64,000 nt of DNA from Anaeramoeba flamelloides (taxonomy: Eukaryota > Metamonada > Anaeramoebidae). Both the position numbers and the translations under genes were made by a program. Below the pieces are notes generated by a model. It was not told where the DNA came from and searched no databases. It saw only the letters and a program-made list of their open reading frames with translations. Where the stretch lies: the NCBI GenBank assembly GCA_027625915.1, contig JANTQA010000057.1, forward strand, positions 7,626,001-7,690,000, read 5' to 3'. Every line of letters starts with the position of its first letter. The first letter of the stretch is position 1. Of this stretch, positions 47,130 to 58,789 are shown piece after piece.

Positions 47130-47660
47130 ACAGTCTCGAATCAAAAAATGAAAAAAAAGTTTGGCAAAAATCGACTTTTTGAGTAAATCTCAAACAAAAC
47201 AAATTTTAGAACCCTTACACATTGTAAGACATTTATACATTTTTTTTTCCGATTGTGAGTTCGGTTGAAAGTGTTATAAGAATTGTTTTCAAATACAAAT
47301 TTGGAGATAAGTGAAAATTTTGGATGAATAATCTATTTGTAATTATAAAACAAAGATATTTTTAAATGATGACACTGTAAATGGTTTGGTCTTATATTAA
47401 ATCCACAAAAATTCTCATTTCCTAAAAAAGAAATTTCATTTTTTCTCAATAGACATAATATTTGTTTTTTATCCAAAAAAAAAAATTGACTAATTTTTGC
47501 AAATAAAATTCGCAAAAGATCCTTTCATGAAAAATTCTTCAAAAACTTTCACATACAACCTCAACTCAATTTCTCTTGATACAAAAAATTGTGTTTTGAG
47601 AGAAACGATCCAAACAAAAAATAATTTAATCAAAAAAGCACAAAAAAAATCCCAAGTAGG
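47130..47660. repeat. Diverged dispersed repeat R6, left copy
   Basis: Two blocks, about 47,140-47,215 and 47,485-47,630, match 61,120-61,200 and 61,465-61,600 in the same order and at similar spacing. One shared word is TTTTGAGAGAAAC (47,595 and 61,568). Open frames inside are not conserved between copies. Confidence 0.45.
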
Positions 47661-48940
47661 TTTGTATAGGGTTATTTTGTTCCATCACCAAATTTGAGAA
47701 GAAACTCTCCTCTTAGTCAAGGCTAGTGGCATTAAATTCAAGGAAAAAAAAACAAGAACCAAAAAAAAAATAAATCAAAATCACAACCGCTTTGTAATAA
47801 TTGATATATCAATTACAGCCCTACTATGGAAATATAATAAAGCCCTAAAATTGATTGTCTATTCTAAAAATTTATTTTGTATAACAAACCGTACAATTAT
47901 TTTGAAATCTCATCATAAACCATAAAATTTATAAGACAAAATTAAAAATAATTTTTCTATTTTTTTGGTTCCTTTGGTTTGGGAAATTGACAAAAAAATC
48001 CATAAAAAAACTTTCATTAATGTGGTTCTTCGATTTCCAAACTTGATCAAATCTCAGGTTTCTACATTTTAAAAACAAAGATCAAAAAATAATTTCAAGT
48101 TTTCAGGGTTTCTGAGATTTCTTTTCTTAAGAAAATTTAATTATTGTCTTTATTTTATCAAAAAAAAACAAACTCAAATAAAGTAAGAGAATTTGAAATT
48201 TTTATCTTCTGATAGAAAACGAATTTTATAATTCAAAAAACATAATTTTGTAATAGACAATGAATCTCTATTTCTTATAAATTTTCACAGTAGTGCTGAA
48301 ATGGATTAATTGGTTTTCTGGAGACAATGTAACAATTCAAAGTAACTCATTGATTTTTGATCATTGACAATATGATCATTTAGATTCAAAGTTGTTTATT
48401 GTGAAGTGTTTTTTATGTTCAAAAATCGTGATTATTATTTTTTTTACATTTCACGTTCCTTAACAAGGTGTTTGAGTTAACGTATATCAAAATTTCTTAT
48501 TCATTTTCCATTTTAAAAGAATGACACAATAATTTGATTTTTTGATCCAAATTGGAGAATATTTTAAAGATCCTTCTTTCATAATTCCAATGCAGATTTG
48601 GACATATTGTCTTGATATAAATAGTTTAATTGCAAACGTAGTCCTTAAAATCGAAAAAAAAATGAGGTTATTTTGGATTTATTTTACTGGTTCATAAATA
48701 ATTCAAACATTTTCATAACTATCTTGGTAATCCAATAAACTTTTAATTCTGATAAAAATAATTATTTTTTAAACAATTTCTTAAAAAAAGTGATGAGTAC
48801 TTTGCGGAATTTATATTAAGATTTAGTTTATATAAATACATATATTACTAAAGGGCAAATCATTGATAAGGGTTACTTAGAAATAAAGAGAACATTCAAG
48901 AAAATTATTCAAAAAGATGGATGAAAACAAGGGCATTTGC
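47661..48940. other. AT-rich DNA downstream of the B-box gene
   Basis: No gene seen. TTTATT at about 48,946-48,951 on the plus strand would supply an AATAAA at the end of the B-box transcript, but this is only suggestive. Confidence 0.35.
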
Positions 48941-48947
48941 ATTTTTA

Positions 48948-50186
48948 TTAGATTTTTTCAGCTACCTTAAATAATTCTTTGACTTGTTTTTTTGTAAATG
49001 CCTTGTCAAAGATCATTGCTTGGGCGATTTCCCCATTTAAAAAACGATCATTCAAATCTCGACCCATAAGCAGAGGGCCGGTTGATTTCTGCATGGGTCC
49101 CTTCCAATTTTTCTTCTCACATTTCTCCCCATCAAGATACATTACCGCGGTCGACCCATCATACGTCCCAACGTACCAATGCCAAGCTGTTATATCTTTG
49201 ATCTGACCAGTGTTAATGCTCTCCAATGCGTTGTCATTATTCCAGACAATAAAACGCACATTTTTTGAGCCTTTATTTGGGTGTATCATCCAAGATGATC
49301 TTTTGCCAATGAGAAAGCCGTGATGGTTCCAGTCCGTTGTTGTACTTCTGGCCAATATTGCCACAGAAAAGGGGCTGCTTGGAACTAATTTGTTATTATG
49401 ATTGACAGCACAATATTGGTGGCCGGAAAATTTCAAACCGAAATCTGTTCTTTTTGGAGAGTTAACTGGCCTTGCATGTAATTCGTTTCCAGAAGTATCA
49501 AGAATGATTTGGCTTTCCTTGTCTAGATTGCTAAAGTCCCAGTTGGCAAGGATGTGTTCTGAATTCGAACAGTCGATATAAATTGGAGCATTCAAAACGC
49601 CCTTCTTCTTCCACATTTGAAAGTGATCGCTCAACGAATAACCTTTGATTTTATGAGTTTTGATCGAGCTTCTTGTGTCATTCGTATTTCCCCAAGAAGA
49701 AAGTTCTTCAGTTAACTGTTGTTGAATGTTCGTCTCAGAGATGATCACAAAATCAAGTTTTTTTAATTTTTTCTCAAATTCCACAAAGTCGTTTTTAGAA
49801 AAAGATTCTGCAAATTGGTTGACACCCTTGGTTAAAAATTTTAGTTGTTGTTGTGTTTTTTCTTTGAAATTTTTAATAAGGTTTAATTCTTGTTCCTGTA
49901 AAAATGTTTGAAGACTAACAAAATATTTGTGAACAATTTCGATGCGTTCTTTGGAATATTCCTTGATCTTTGTTTCCTGGCTGTGTAAAAGATCCCAAAT
50001 TACTTCAGCACCTCCAATTTCTATTCTTTTGTGTCGGCTTGTGACAAAGGTCTGGTGTTCGGTTTGATCGCATTTGTTACAGAGATAGCAAAAATCTTGT
50101 GGACACTTTGGACAGTATGTCGTTGCTTGGGCTTGCTTGTTTTGGTAAGCACAAATTTGACATTTGGTTTTTTGGAATTTGTACAT
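48948..50186 (-). CDS. B-box zinc-finger, coiled-coil and LamG-like domain protein
   Basis: 412 residues in one exon. Residues 9-52 form a B-box-like zinc site (C9xxC12, C25xxC28, C33xxC36, C39, H44, H52). Residues about 65-165 are charged and helical, probably a coiled coil, as in TRIM-type proteins. Residues about 208-408 look like a concanavalin A/LamG-3 domain: ANWDFSNLD, LKFSGHQYCAVNH, SPFSVAILAR, WHWYVGTYDGSTAVMYLDG, LLMGRDLNDRFLNGEIAQAM and a closing FDKAFTKKQVKEL helix. There is no RING finger, so ubiquitin ligase activity is not expected. There is no signal peptide, so the glycan-type fold is probably cytosolic. The ATG at 50,186 was chosen because it begins the zinc site. Its substrate is unknown. 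Confidence 0.85.
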   Translation of the reverse strand: MYKFQKTKCQICAYQNKQAQATTYCPKCPQDFCYLCNKCDQTEHQTFVTSRHKRIEIGGAEVIWDLLHSQETKIKEYSKERIEIVHKYFVSLQTFLQEQELNLIKNFKEKTQQQLKFLTKGVNQFAESFSKNDFVEFEKKLKKLDFVIISETNIQQQLTEELSSWGNTNDTRSSIKTHKIKGYSLSDHFQMWKKKGVLNAPIYIDCSNSEHILANWDFSNLDKESQIILDTSGNELHARPVNSPKRTDFGLKFSGHQYCAVNHNNKLVPSSPFSVAILARSTTTDWNHHGFLIGKRSSWMIHPNKGSKNVRFIVWNNDNALESINTGQIKDITAWHWYVGTYDGSTAVMYLDGEKCEKKNWKGPMQKSTGPLLMGRDLNDRFLNGEIAQAMIFDKAFTKKQVKELFKVAEKI

Positions 50187-50673
50187 TTGTGAGAATGAGA
50201 AAAAAATGAGAAATAATTTTTATTAATTGGTTTTTGAGGGAAATAGCTCTTGTTATTAAAGTGGGTTAGATTTAATACTCGATGTAAAAAAATTGACAAG
50301 ATTATTACAGTGATCAACAATACAGATGACAAGAGTATAACCTGTGTTTCTGGCAAAATCTCTTTTCATATTACTTCTTCTAATCCATTAGAACATCAAT
50401 TAAAGGCTGGACAGTATGTTTTGGTTTAAATCAAAATTTAAAGTTAGACTCGTTGATCTGGTTCACAAATTATCTCTATTTTTTGAGAAATTTGTTATTG
50501 TGGTTATTCATTTTATATGTGCCAAAAGTATTTTTAGCCTTAATGACTAATGGTTTAATGCTGAGAATTCCTGAAGAAATAAAAAAAATATTATTGTATG
50601 TTGATGTAATTGTTGTTATTTTCATCTTTAGCTGTTAGATCTTCAACTTGTTATGAATTTGAATATTTGATTA

Positions 50674-50875
50674 CACTCAGTTCCACTTTTAATTTACAAA
50701 ATTTTCAACTAAAATTAAAGGCTCAAGAAAAATCTCAAATTAAGGCACAAAATTCAAATTATCGTAAAATTATTTGGTTAAAAAAAAATTCCAAAAAATT
50801 ATGTGACTTAATTTTTGATTTTTTTTAGTGCATAAATTTAGTTGAAAGTTTGTGTCTAAAAAATGGAACTGACTG
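50674..50875. mobile_element. MITE-A, palindromic TA-flanked element
   Basis: About 202 bp, flanked by TA on both sides (50,672-50,673 and 50,876-50,877). The ends are inverted: CACTCAGTTCCACTTTTAA at the left, and TTCCATTTTTT-type sequence closing in GGAACTGACTG at the right. The arms continue inward with AAATCTCAAATTAAGGCAC-like sequence. It belongs with 61,900-62,095. The CAG ends and TA target suggest a non-autonomous Tc1/mariner derivative. Confidence 0.7.
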
Positions 50876-51418
50876 TACAAAAAAAGAAGTGTAGTGTAGG
50901 TTTTTTTTTTGGTTATAATTTTTTTAATACTAGATTAAATATCAATTAACCTTAAGTATTAATTTATGATTATATTTATTTAATTTTTAGTGAGGTTATT
51001 TGTGTTTATTCTGAATATTGTAGGACAAATTATCCATTAAAACTCAAGTTTATTTCAATAACTAATAAATTAATTGTTTAGTGCCTGGGAGTTAATGGGA
51101 ATTTACCCAAGTATACAAAAATTAAAATCCAAAAAAAATCATATTTTATGTAAAAATAATTTATATTAATCTTTTGATAAAAGATCCTAAGAACTATCCT
51201 AATATAAAAAGATGACTTTTTAGGGTTTATGCTAATAATTCCTTAAAAATCCTCTTGTCTAATCAAATATAAAAGAAGAAAATCTAATCAGTAGATCTAA
51301 AAAATACAGTTTATTATTTATTATTGCAAATTATTTATTATGAAAATCATCAAAAAAAAAAATTCCAACATCCTGAAATTAATTTAAAAGGGTGAAATTT
51401 TATAATTTTTATTAGTAT

Positions 51419-51610
51419 TAAAGCCAGTTCAACTTTTAATAAAAACACTTTTAATGAAATTTAAGTCACAAAAACATTCCAATTTATGGAATATTTTTTG
51501 GAATCCTTTTTACACACATTATATTAATAGAATTTGAATTTTGGGTCTGGATTTATACCTTTTTGTAACTTAATTTCGTTGAAATTTTGAGTCTTAAAAA
51601 GGTAACTGTC
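51419..51610. mobile_element. MITE-A, diverged copy
   Basis: Left end GCCAGTTCAACTTTTAA and right end CTTAAAAAGGTAACTG, with TTTCGTTGAAATTTTGAG near the right arm, match the MITE-A arms. It is more mutated than the other two copies, and the TA duplication is not clear. Confidence 0.55.
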
Positions 51611-51654
51611 CCTATTTAATATCATTTACATTTTTTGAAATGGTGTTTCGTTTG

Positions 51655-51682
<28 letters not shown>
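51655..51682. repeat. (TA)n microsatellite
   Basis: About 14 TA dinucleotides close to the right end of the diverged MITE-A copy. Confidence 0.85.
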
Positions 51683-51685
<3 letters not shown>

Positions 51686-52139
51686 TATTATTTTAATTAT
51701 TGTTTTTTATTTAATTATTTTATGTATTTTCTTAATTGCCAAAAGTTTTCAAACAATAAGAGATTTGATGAAAAAATATCGGCAAGCAAAATATTTTTCA
51801 TAATTTTTCATAATATAATTAAAGATATATTGTGTATTTTGAGTTAAAAATAAAATTTTAAATATCGTAACTTATCTAAGATTTTGGATATTTTTTTTCT
51901 CCATTTGATTCTGAAAAAATAATATCTTCCACAATATCAAATGAAATGTTTTTTTTCATAAAATTGATTAAAAAAATCACATTTTTAACTTTTTTTTTTT
52001 TTTTGGAATGTGTATATTTCAGATTTAATTTTTAAGACATATAGATATTTATTTAATCCATTTGTAAGGTTCTAAATTTACCTAATGTAAAATATAATAT
52101 ACATATAACTACAAATCTTATCTTATTTATTTATTTATT
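51683..52139. other. AT-rich intergenic DNA, nothing recognised
   Basis: No gene or repeat boundary that I can support. Confidence 0.5.
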
Positions 52140-52290
52140 ATTATTATAGAGAGAGAGAAGGGACCAATTTAAGAAAAAATATCAAATAAAAAAAAGAGAA
52201 GAAGAAAAATAATTAAAAAATATATAAAAAATTTTATTATCATTTTTATGACCAAATCGAAAGTATCCGCGTCATGAATACACATGGGAA
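52140..52290 (+). repeat. Dispersed repeat R4, copy
   Basis: Shares AAAGAGAAGAAGAAAAAT and the downstream ATTATCATTTTTATGAC block with 25,450-25,560. Its GAATACAC motif matches the inverted copy at 5.94 kb. Confidence 0.5.
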
Positions 52291-53403
52291 TCTTTTATTC
52301 TTTTTTAGTTCTGAAAGTTTCTATCTGAATGTATGGTTGTTTTAAAATTTGAAATTTCATATTAATATTTTCAAAACAAAAGGAGGGGTTCTATTTATAA
52401 CCACCTTAAATGGCACACCAGAAAAAAAGAAAATCTCATTGTAATTTCATCAAAAATTTTTTTAAAAATAGTTTTTTTATTTTATTGTTAAATTATCTTT
52501 GTTATTATGACTAAAAACAAAAAAATCTTTCAAAATATGAAAAGTTTCTTATATTAAAATTATTATAGAATTGAAAAAACTTTAACATTGTTTCCCAATT
52601 TAATAATATAATTCTTTAAAAAAAATTTATTTTCCAAAGTAAATTTTTAACTTTTTATTTAATATTCTATTTCTACGTAAAATCTAGAGTTTCCATAAGA
52701 AGTTAAGATTATTTATAATTGCTTTTAATTTCTTTATGGTTTTTAAAGAAATCTTTACAACTGTTTTACCTTTTTATATTTATATTTCCTGAGATATTTA
52801 AAAAACTAATGAAAAGTGTGTAAATCTTCAAGGCAACAAAATTATGAATATTGATTTCGGAATCTCGATTCCTGGCTAATATTGAAGTTTGTTAGCAACA
52901 TATTGTAATAGCATCATGGTTTTGTTTCACACGTTCTAAACTTGAAAAAAAAACATTGTATATTCAAAAAGATTGTGGCAATTAAAAATTTAAAAAAAAT
53001 CCAACTAAAAAAAAAAGGTATAAAATAAATTTTCAATAAAAATTATATTTTATTTTAAAAGTTGAAGAAAATAAAAAATAAATTGATCAACAATTTATTT
53101 GAAAAGAAAATTTTTCTAATATTTAATTCTTTTGTCGGTAACATCAAATGGAAATGATCTATTTCAAACTATTCTAACGACCTGGCCTTGTTATCAATCA
53201 AAAAATAAAAAAAGCACAAAAAAATGATAAAAATCATATTCTAATTCTACGAAAAATAAAACCAGTTTTAAAAAGTTTTATGGTCCTGTACATCCTATTA
53301 TTATCCGTGTGAGTTATGATGATAACACTCTCCAAAAGGATGGTAATATTATTAAAAAGCAACATTGTACCAAAATTCCATGGTGTTACAGCAGTTTGAC
53401 ATA
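52291..53403. other. AT-rich intergenic DNA, nothing recognised
   Basis: No gene seen. Confidence 0.5.
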
Positions 53404-54096
53404 AACTATTTTTCAGTCAAAGGGGCCCAGTTGTAATGGTATAATACACATGTTTAAAGGGTTTGCATAGATATTAGAAGAAAAATTTTATTTTGGAAAT
53501 TTTCAAAATTGAAATCATTTTTTCACATTTCTACACATTTTTGGTTTTTTTTTTCATTTTTTTTTTTAAAAACGTCATTCATTTGCAAAAAATTTTTTTA
53601 TTGCAAGATCAATAGTCACTTGGTAAAAACGTGTTATTCTAATGTAATTGAAATCATGTAAAGATTGTTGAGAAATCTATTGCAATTTTAATTCGATCTT
53701 TGATCTTGATATTTGTTTGATAAATGTGAAAAATTTTCACTTCATTTTCATTTACTTTTTCAAATAGAGACCACAAATACCAACAAACTTTGTTTGGGGA
53801 CTTAATTTCTAAAAGAAAAGTATGGAAAATGAAGTGAAAAATGTTTCCTATTTATTGTTCGAATACCAGTAGAAGTTCAAAACGAACATCTTTGTTTTTC
53901 TCAATAGGGCCCTAAGAATTTTAGTTTTTCAATTTTTAAGAAAAGCTATTGATTAATTAGTTTTCTTTCAGACATGTATCAACATTTCTTTGAGGTGTAT
54001 TATTCTCTTTATTTCTTATTTGTTCTTCAAAGGTCAATTATATAAAATAATTGATATTTGAAAAAAACTTTGGGCCCCTTTGACTGAAACAGAGTT
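53404..54096. mobile_element. MITE-B, TA-flanked non-autonomous element, copy 1
   Basis: 693 bp with TA on both sides (53,402-53,403 and 54,097-54,098). The terminal inverted repeats are AACTATTTTTCAGTCAAAGG...CCTTTGACTGAAACAGAGTT, with GGGGCCCA/TGGGCCCC extending the match. It aligns along its whole length with 63,088-63,792. No transposase frame. It ends 114 bp past the stop codon of the Rxt3-like gene. A Tc1/mariner-type parent is likely from the CAGT core and TA target. Confidence 0.8.
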
Positions 54097-54210
54097 TATA
54101 TGGATTGAGTGTCTTATCAAATAATGGAAAATGAATGAAAGTGATACCAAAATTGATCAAATCGGGGTCTATAACTAAATGTTGTGCAAAATAAGCAACA
54201 TTGAAAAGTT

Positions 54211-55509
54211 TTAATAAATAAAAGTACTATCATACCCATAACTATGTGGAAGAATTTCTTCATAGACAAGATAATTTTTCAAAGGCAGGAAATCGTTATT
54301 AAAACTAAACGAGTATTGTTCGATTGGAGAGACAACATTTTCATCAAAATCAAATGTAGGGATTTTCAAGGTATCCCAAAAATCGTAATTAATGCTTGGT
54401 AAATAGGTGGTTTCTACGGATGTATTTAGACTTAAATTGCAATGTAATTTTAAAAAGTCTTCAGATAGTAGGGTCTTATTCTTGTCATCGTTTGGGAATT
54501 GTTCTTTTCGTAATGAAAAGTTATTTAAAGTATCAATAATTTTGATCTTTTTGTCATTCTTTGGATCAGCATTTTGTTTTGGTTTTATTTTGTTTTTCTT
54601 TTGATTTTGGATCTGGGATTCTCTTTTTGTTCTTGTTTCTTTTTTTATTGTTGTTTTAACTTTTGTTTGTTTTTTCAGCATGTTTTCGACAATGTTTGGT
54701 TTGTTTAATGGTTGTTGATTTTTGTTGGTTTTGAACCTTTTTTTGATGACAATTTTCTTTGCCTTTTTATTACAGGCACAAACAACTTGGCTTTTTCTTT
54801 TTCTGTTAACCTTTGAATTGCAATTTAATAATTTAAAGTCAATTGCCAAATTGGGGGTGACATTATTCGACATCGCCTCAATCCAACGGTTCCTATGTGG
54901 TTCGTTGTTAGGGGGTGTTACGCTGCTAACATAATTTGGTAAATCTGCGATATCAAAGAAATTGGTTGGGACTTGGGATTGGCTTTGAAGGTAATTCACG
55001 TCTCGAATCAGAACTAGTTTGTCAAAGCTTTTCGAACAATACCTTGATCTGATTCCATTTTTCCTTTTCATTAAAAACTTTGGGGAGACGACATCTAAAA
55101 ATTGGATAGACACCATAATTCCCACAGTGCTGTCCTGGACATTGCTGTTTTTCTTTTTCTTTTTCTTCTTCCTTTCGTTGTGTGGGATATAAATTGATGA
55201 GTGGATGATTAAAGGAACAAGATCAGTATTGGAGCTGTATCTACTTTTGTTGGCTGCCCAGACGCGTCGGTTGATCACCTTCTCGTTGGAATAACTGATT
55301 GAATCGATTGGAACGTAAAATTGGAAGCACAACTTATACAACATATGCTTGGGTGCCTTCTTAAGGATGTCTTGGAGTGTAACATCGGAATAATGGAAAA
55401 TGCCAATCTTATTGTAGTTTGTTTCAGAATTTAGTCCTTTCACTTGCTTTGTTGATCTTGTGATCCTTCTTCTAAATGTGTCTTTTGGTTGGTTTGTGAT
55501 TGAGTACAT
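54211..55509 (-). CDS. Rxt3-domain protein (histone deacetylase complex subunit family)
   Basis: 432 residues in one exon. Residues about 38-175 match the Rxt3 domain pattern: a first half ending RRVWAANKSRYSSNTDLVPL-IIHS (family: RVWGTxxYTxDSDLVAxLxHSG), then NGIRSRYCSKSFDKLVLIRDV (family: NGIRSRxWGxHDGxSxKI). Rxt3 is a subunit of the yeast Rpd3L histone deacetylase complex, so a nuclear chromatin role is inferred. A poly-Lys run (residues 114-120) sits in the loop between these motifs. Residues about 230-330 are strongly basic (KKAKKIVIKKRFKTNK) and could bind DNA or act as a nuclear localisation signal. The C-terminal 100 residues are acidic/aromatic and unassigned. It lacks the canonical Gly-Thr after RVW (Ala-Ala here). 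Confidence 0.72.
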   Translation of the reverse strand: MYSITNQPKDTFRRRITRSTKQVKGLNSETNYNKIGIFHYSDVTLQDILKKAPKHMLYKLCFQFYVPIDSISYSNEKVINRRVWAANKSRYSSNTDLVPLIIHSSIYIPHNERKKKKKKKNSNVQDSTVGIMVSIQFLDVVSPKFLMKRKNGIRSRYCSKSFDKLVLIRDVNYLQSQSQVPTNFFDIADLPNYVSSVTPPNNEPHRNRWIEAMSNNVTPNLAIDFKLLNCNSKVNRKRKSQVVCACNKKAKKIVIKKRFKTNKNQQPLNKPNIVENMLKKQTKVKTTIKKETRTKRESQIQNQKKNKIKPKQNADPKNDKKIKIIDTLNNFSLRKEQFPNDDKNKTLLSEDFLKLHCNLSLNTSVETTYLPSINYDFWDTLKIPTFDFDENVVSPIEQYSFSFNNDFLPLKNYLVYEEILPHSYGYDSTFIY

Positions 55510-56105
55510 TGTACTATTTTTGCTTTGGTTAGATTTTGACTTGACTAAGAAAAATTATTTTTTGGTTCTTTGTTGTAGTTGTTGAAAAATAAATGGTTGT
55601 TGATATTTGAAAAGTTGTAAAAAATAAAGACATGTTTTTTTTCTTTTTGTAATTGGATCACCTAAATGTTTCTCTTCTTATTTGTCATACAGCAATTTCC
55701 AAGAATATTTTTTTTAAACATTCAAATTTTTTTCTTCAATTTAATTTATCTTTTAAAGCAACCCCCAAGGTGTGTTCTATTTTTCTTGCTATTAAACATT
55801 TCTTCAGTTGCATTTTGATCCAGAATTTTCAAAAGGTGAAATTTAAAAACCTTGAAATTTTCTTAAAAAGACCTCAAAATTTATGTAGCAGCTGTGAGTG
55901 ATATTTTAGAATTGTGGGTTTGTTTCCTTAAAATTTCACAAAAACTTTATTTTGAAATTTTTTTATTTTTGAATAATTTTTTATTTAACAATTGGTATTG
56001 AACTGTTTTTTAATTTGTTCTGTGTCAATAATTTCACATCACCTATGAAGTATTTTCTCAAAAAAAGTCAAATACATATTACCCTTCTTCTATTGTATTT
56101 TTATG
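55510..56105. other. Upstream region of the Rxt3-like gene
   Basis: AT-rich, with no second exon or clear promoter motif seen. A plus-strand frame at 55,653-55,901 is Phe/Lys/Leu-rich and unassigned. Confidence 0.4.
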
Positions 56106-56974
56106 TTACCATTGTGAAAAAAATTTGGGTCATTAAAAAAAATTGGGTCAGTCAAAAATTTGATTTCGTTTTTTAAATAGTAAATATTAGCAAAATGGTT
56201 TTTGATCAAAGTAAAATTTTATGAACAAATCTTACATTTAAGAAAAACCAAAGTCATTATCAATAATAATTTTCAAAGACAATATTATCTTGTTGCATTT
56301 TAACCCTTTGGAATTACTGTGGAACTCTAAAAAACAAAAATTTACTTTTAATTGTAAACTTTACTAAAAATAAGAGAACTATTTAATAGGAAATCTTATA
56401 ATCTATTAATCTAATAAGATATTTACCATTGTTAATGAACGCAAATTTATCACAGTTAATCTTAAATATCCTTTTAAACCAAATTGAATAATAAAATCTT
56501 CCAAAAAGCTGTTTTTTTTGAAAGAGGTTGTTTTCCACTAATGTTTACAATCAAAACTTCAAAATACCGAAATATCAAGATTTCAGAAACCATTTAAAAT
56601 CTTTAAATCCCCATAGACAAACCTTAATTTAAAACACTTATTAATTTTTGGTCTTCCCAAACAATGATTAACTTGATCTTGGAATGTAATCTAATAAAAA
56701 AAATCAACATTTTTAGTAAAGTTTACAATTAAAAGTAAATTTTTGTTTTTTAGAGTTCCACAGTAATTCCAAAGGGTTAAAATGCAACAAGATAATATTG
56801 TCTTTGAAAATTATTATTGATAATGACTTTGGTTTTTCTTAAATGTAAGATTTGTTCATAAAATTTTACTTTGATCAAAAACCATTTTGCTAATATTTAC
56901 TATTTAAAAAACGAAATCAAATTTTTGACTGACCCAATTTTTTTTAATGACCCAAATTTTTTTCACAATGGTAA
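56106..56974. mobile_element. Long inverted-repeat (foldback) element with identical arms
   Basis: The left arm (56,106-56,370) and right arm (56,710-56,974) are reverse complements over about 265 bp with no mismatch found by reading. They enclose a 339-bp centre. The ends are TTACCATTGTG and CACAATGGTAA. Homopolymer lengths also match between arms. There is no coding frame. The word TATTTTTAT occurs just outside the left end and 8 bp beyond the right end, which could be a 9-bp target duplication as in Mutator-like elements, but in such AT-rich DNA that may be chance. An assembly artefact is also possible. Confidence 0.75.
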
Positions 56975-58789
56975 TTTTGAAATATTTTTATTTTAACCAA
57001 ACATAAACTCAAATACTACAAAAGTTCTATTTTTTTTTGTGACTTTAATCACTGTACTCAAAAATTCTTGAAAACGAAAATACGATCAAAAGTTGAACAT
57101 CTAAAATTTTTGTGTTCAATTTTGGTTGCATTAAAGATTTTTTGATGTGTATTATTTGTTCAGATCGAAATCTAATCAATTTTTTTTTTCTTGGAAAAAT
57201 ATTCAAAAATAGATACTTTTATTGCTTCATTATTTATCAATTATTGATTTTTCAAAATACAAGAGACTTTATAGTAATACACCACAATCCAAGAGACAAA
57301 TTGTTAATTTATTTCTTTTTTTAAATGACTTCAATAAGAATTTTGTCTTAGAAATAAAATCTTTGAAGTATGATAGAAATTTCACAAATCAAAAATAAGA
57401 CTTGAAAAATCAAAAAAAAAACAAACACCAAACTATTTTACTTAATTATTAAATTAAATTTCAATGATTAAAAACATTAGTTTTTTTGACAATTGAACTT
57501 CCTGTTGAAGATGACATCTTAAAGTCATCGTTTTTGAAAAAACTACAAATTTATTGAAAAAACACTATTTTGATTTTTAGATTTCTTGTCACTCTATTCA
57601 AATTTACCAGAAAAAAATCATTTTGGAGATTTTATTTTGAAAGTTGTTTTGTTTTTAATTGTAATGTAGCCAAAGGTCTTTAATTCGAAAATGGAAATTT
57701 TTTTGATCTAGAAATGGGTAAAAAATATATTTATAAATTGTCCCACAACTTCTGATGAAACAAAGACAACAGCACCTCTGAGTAACTGTTGAGAAAGGTT
57801 GGTTAAATGCTCTCAAGATCTCTGGACTCAGAATTTTTTTTTCAAATTCTAGTTACACTTTTTGGTTAACTTCAAAAGAGATCATAAAAAAATCGTAAAA
57901 TTGAATATATAAATTTTTATTGAGTAAACACCTAACTCTAAAAAAACAATACCTGTAAGTACGATTAACAGAACCAATCAAATTTTTTAAAAAATACTGG
58001 GAATTTGGTCAAAAAAAGCAAATAACATTAGATAAAACTAGATTATCTAATTCTGAAAAAAAGAACATTACGAGGTTGGTTTTATTTTTCCGCATCACAT
58101 CTCTTTCACGTTTTTTACTTGAAGTCACAAATTTTGGTACCAAACCCTCATAGTCTTTTCCAGTTTTTCAACGTTAATTTACTATTATTTAAGATATAAA
58201 TGGGAAAAAAGATTCACTTCGTTTCCAGTTTTTTTTTTTATAAAAATAGGGTTCACAAAGAGTAAGACAACAATTTTAGGCTTTGTTGAAAAAGGAAATT
58301 GAAAATGAGGTGTAAATTGTTACTCCCTTTATAATTCAAATACTAATATTTTAAAACTTATTTTAAAAACCATTCGATTTTCAACAAATGCAAGTACATC
58401 AATTCTATTTTTCCACAAATGAAACTTTGAAACAAGACTTTTGAAGAAATATAGCATTTATTCTTTTTTTGTCAAGGTGATATAAATTTGATTAAAGAAA
58501 GATCTATCCATGAGTTTGTTCTGAAACTAGGATTTGAATAGTTTGACAATTAGAAGTAATGGGGAAAAAAAAACTATATTCGAGAATATTAGGAATTTAA
58601 TGATCAAAATAATGCATAAACAACGACTATAATTCGGTGTTTCAAAAATTAATCAATGCTTTTTTTTCTTTTTGTTCCAATGAAAAATCTGAATTTACTA
58701 CCCAAATAGTAAACTGAAATTCAAATCTATTCTGAAATTAAACCCCTTGAATTTTTCTGTAAATGTTAAATTATCCAGGAACTTGTTCA
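56975..58789. other. AT-rich DNA with one GC-raised patch
   Basis: No gene model. The patch at about 57,735-57,835 is clearly GC-richer than its surroundings and open in more than one frame, so coding strand cannot be chosen. Confidence 0.35.

Noticed and set aside
50021-50356. Minus-strand frame starting with a hydrophobic stretch, overlapping the B-box gene start
   Set aside because: It overlaps the conserved zinc site in another frame, so its second half is a shadow. The hydrophobic start alone is weak evidence.
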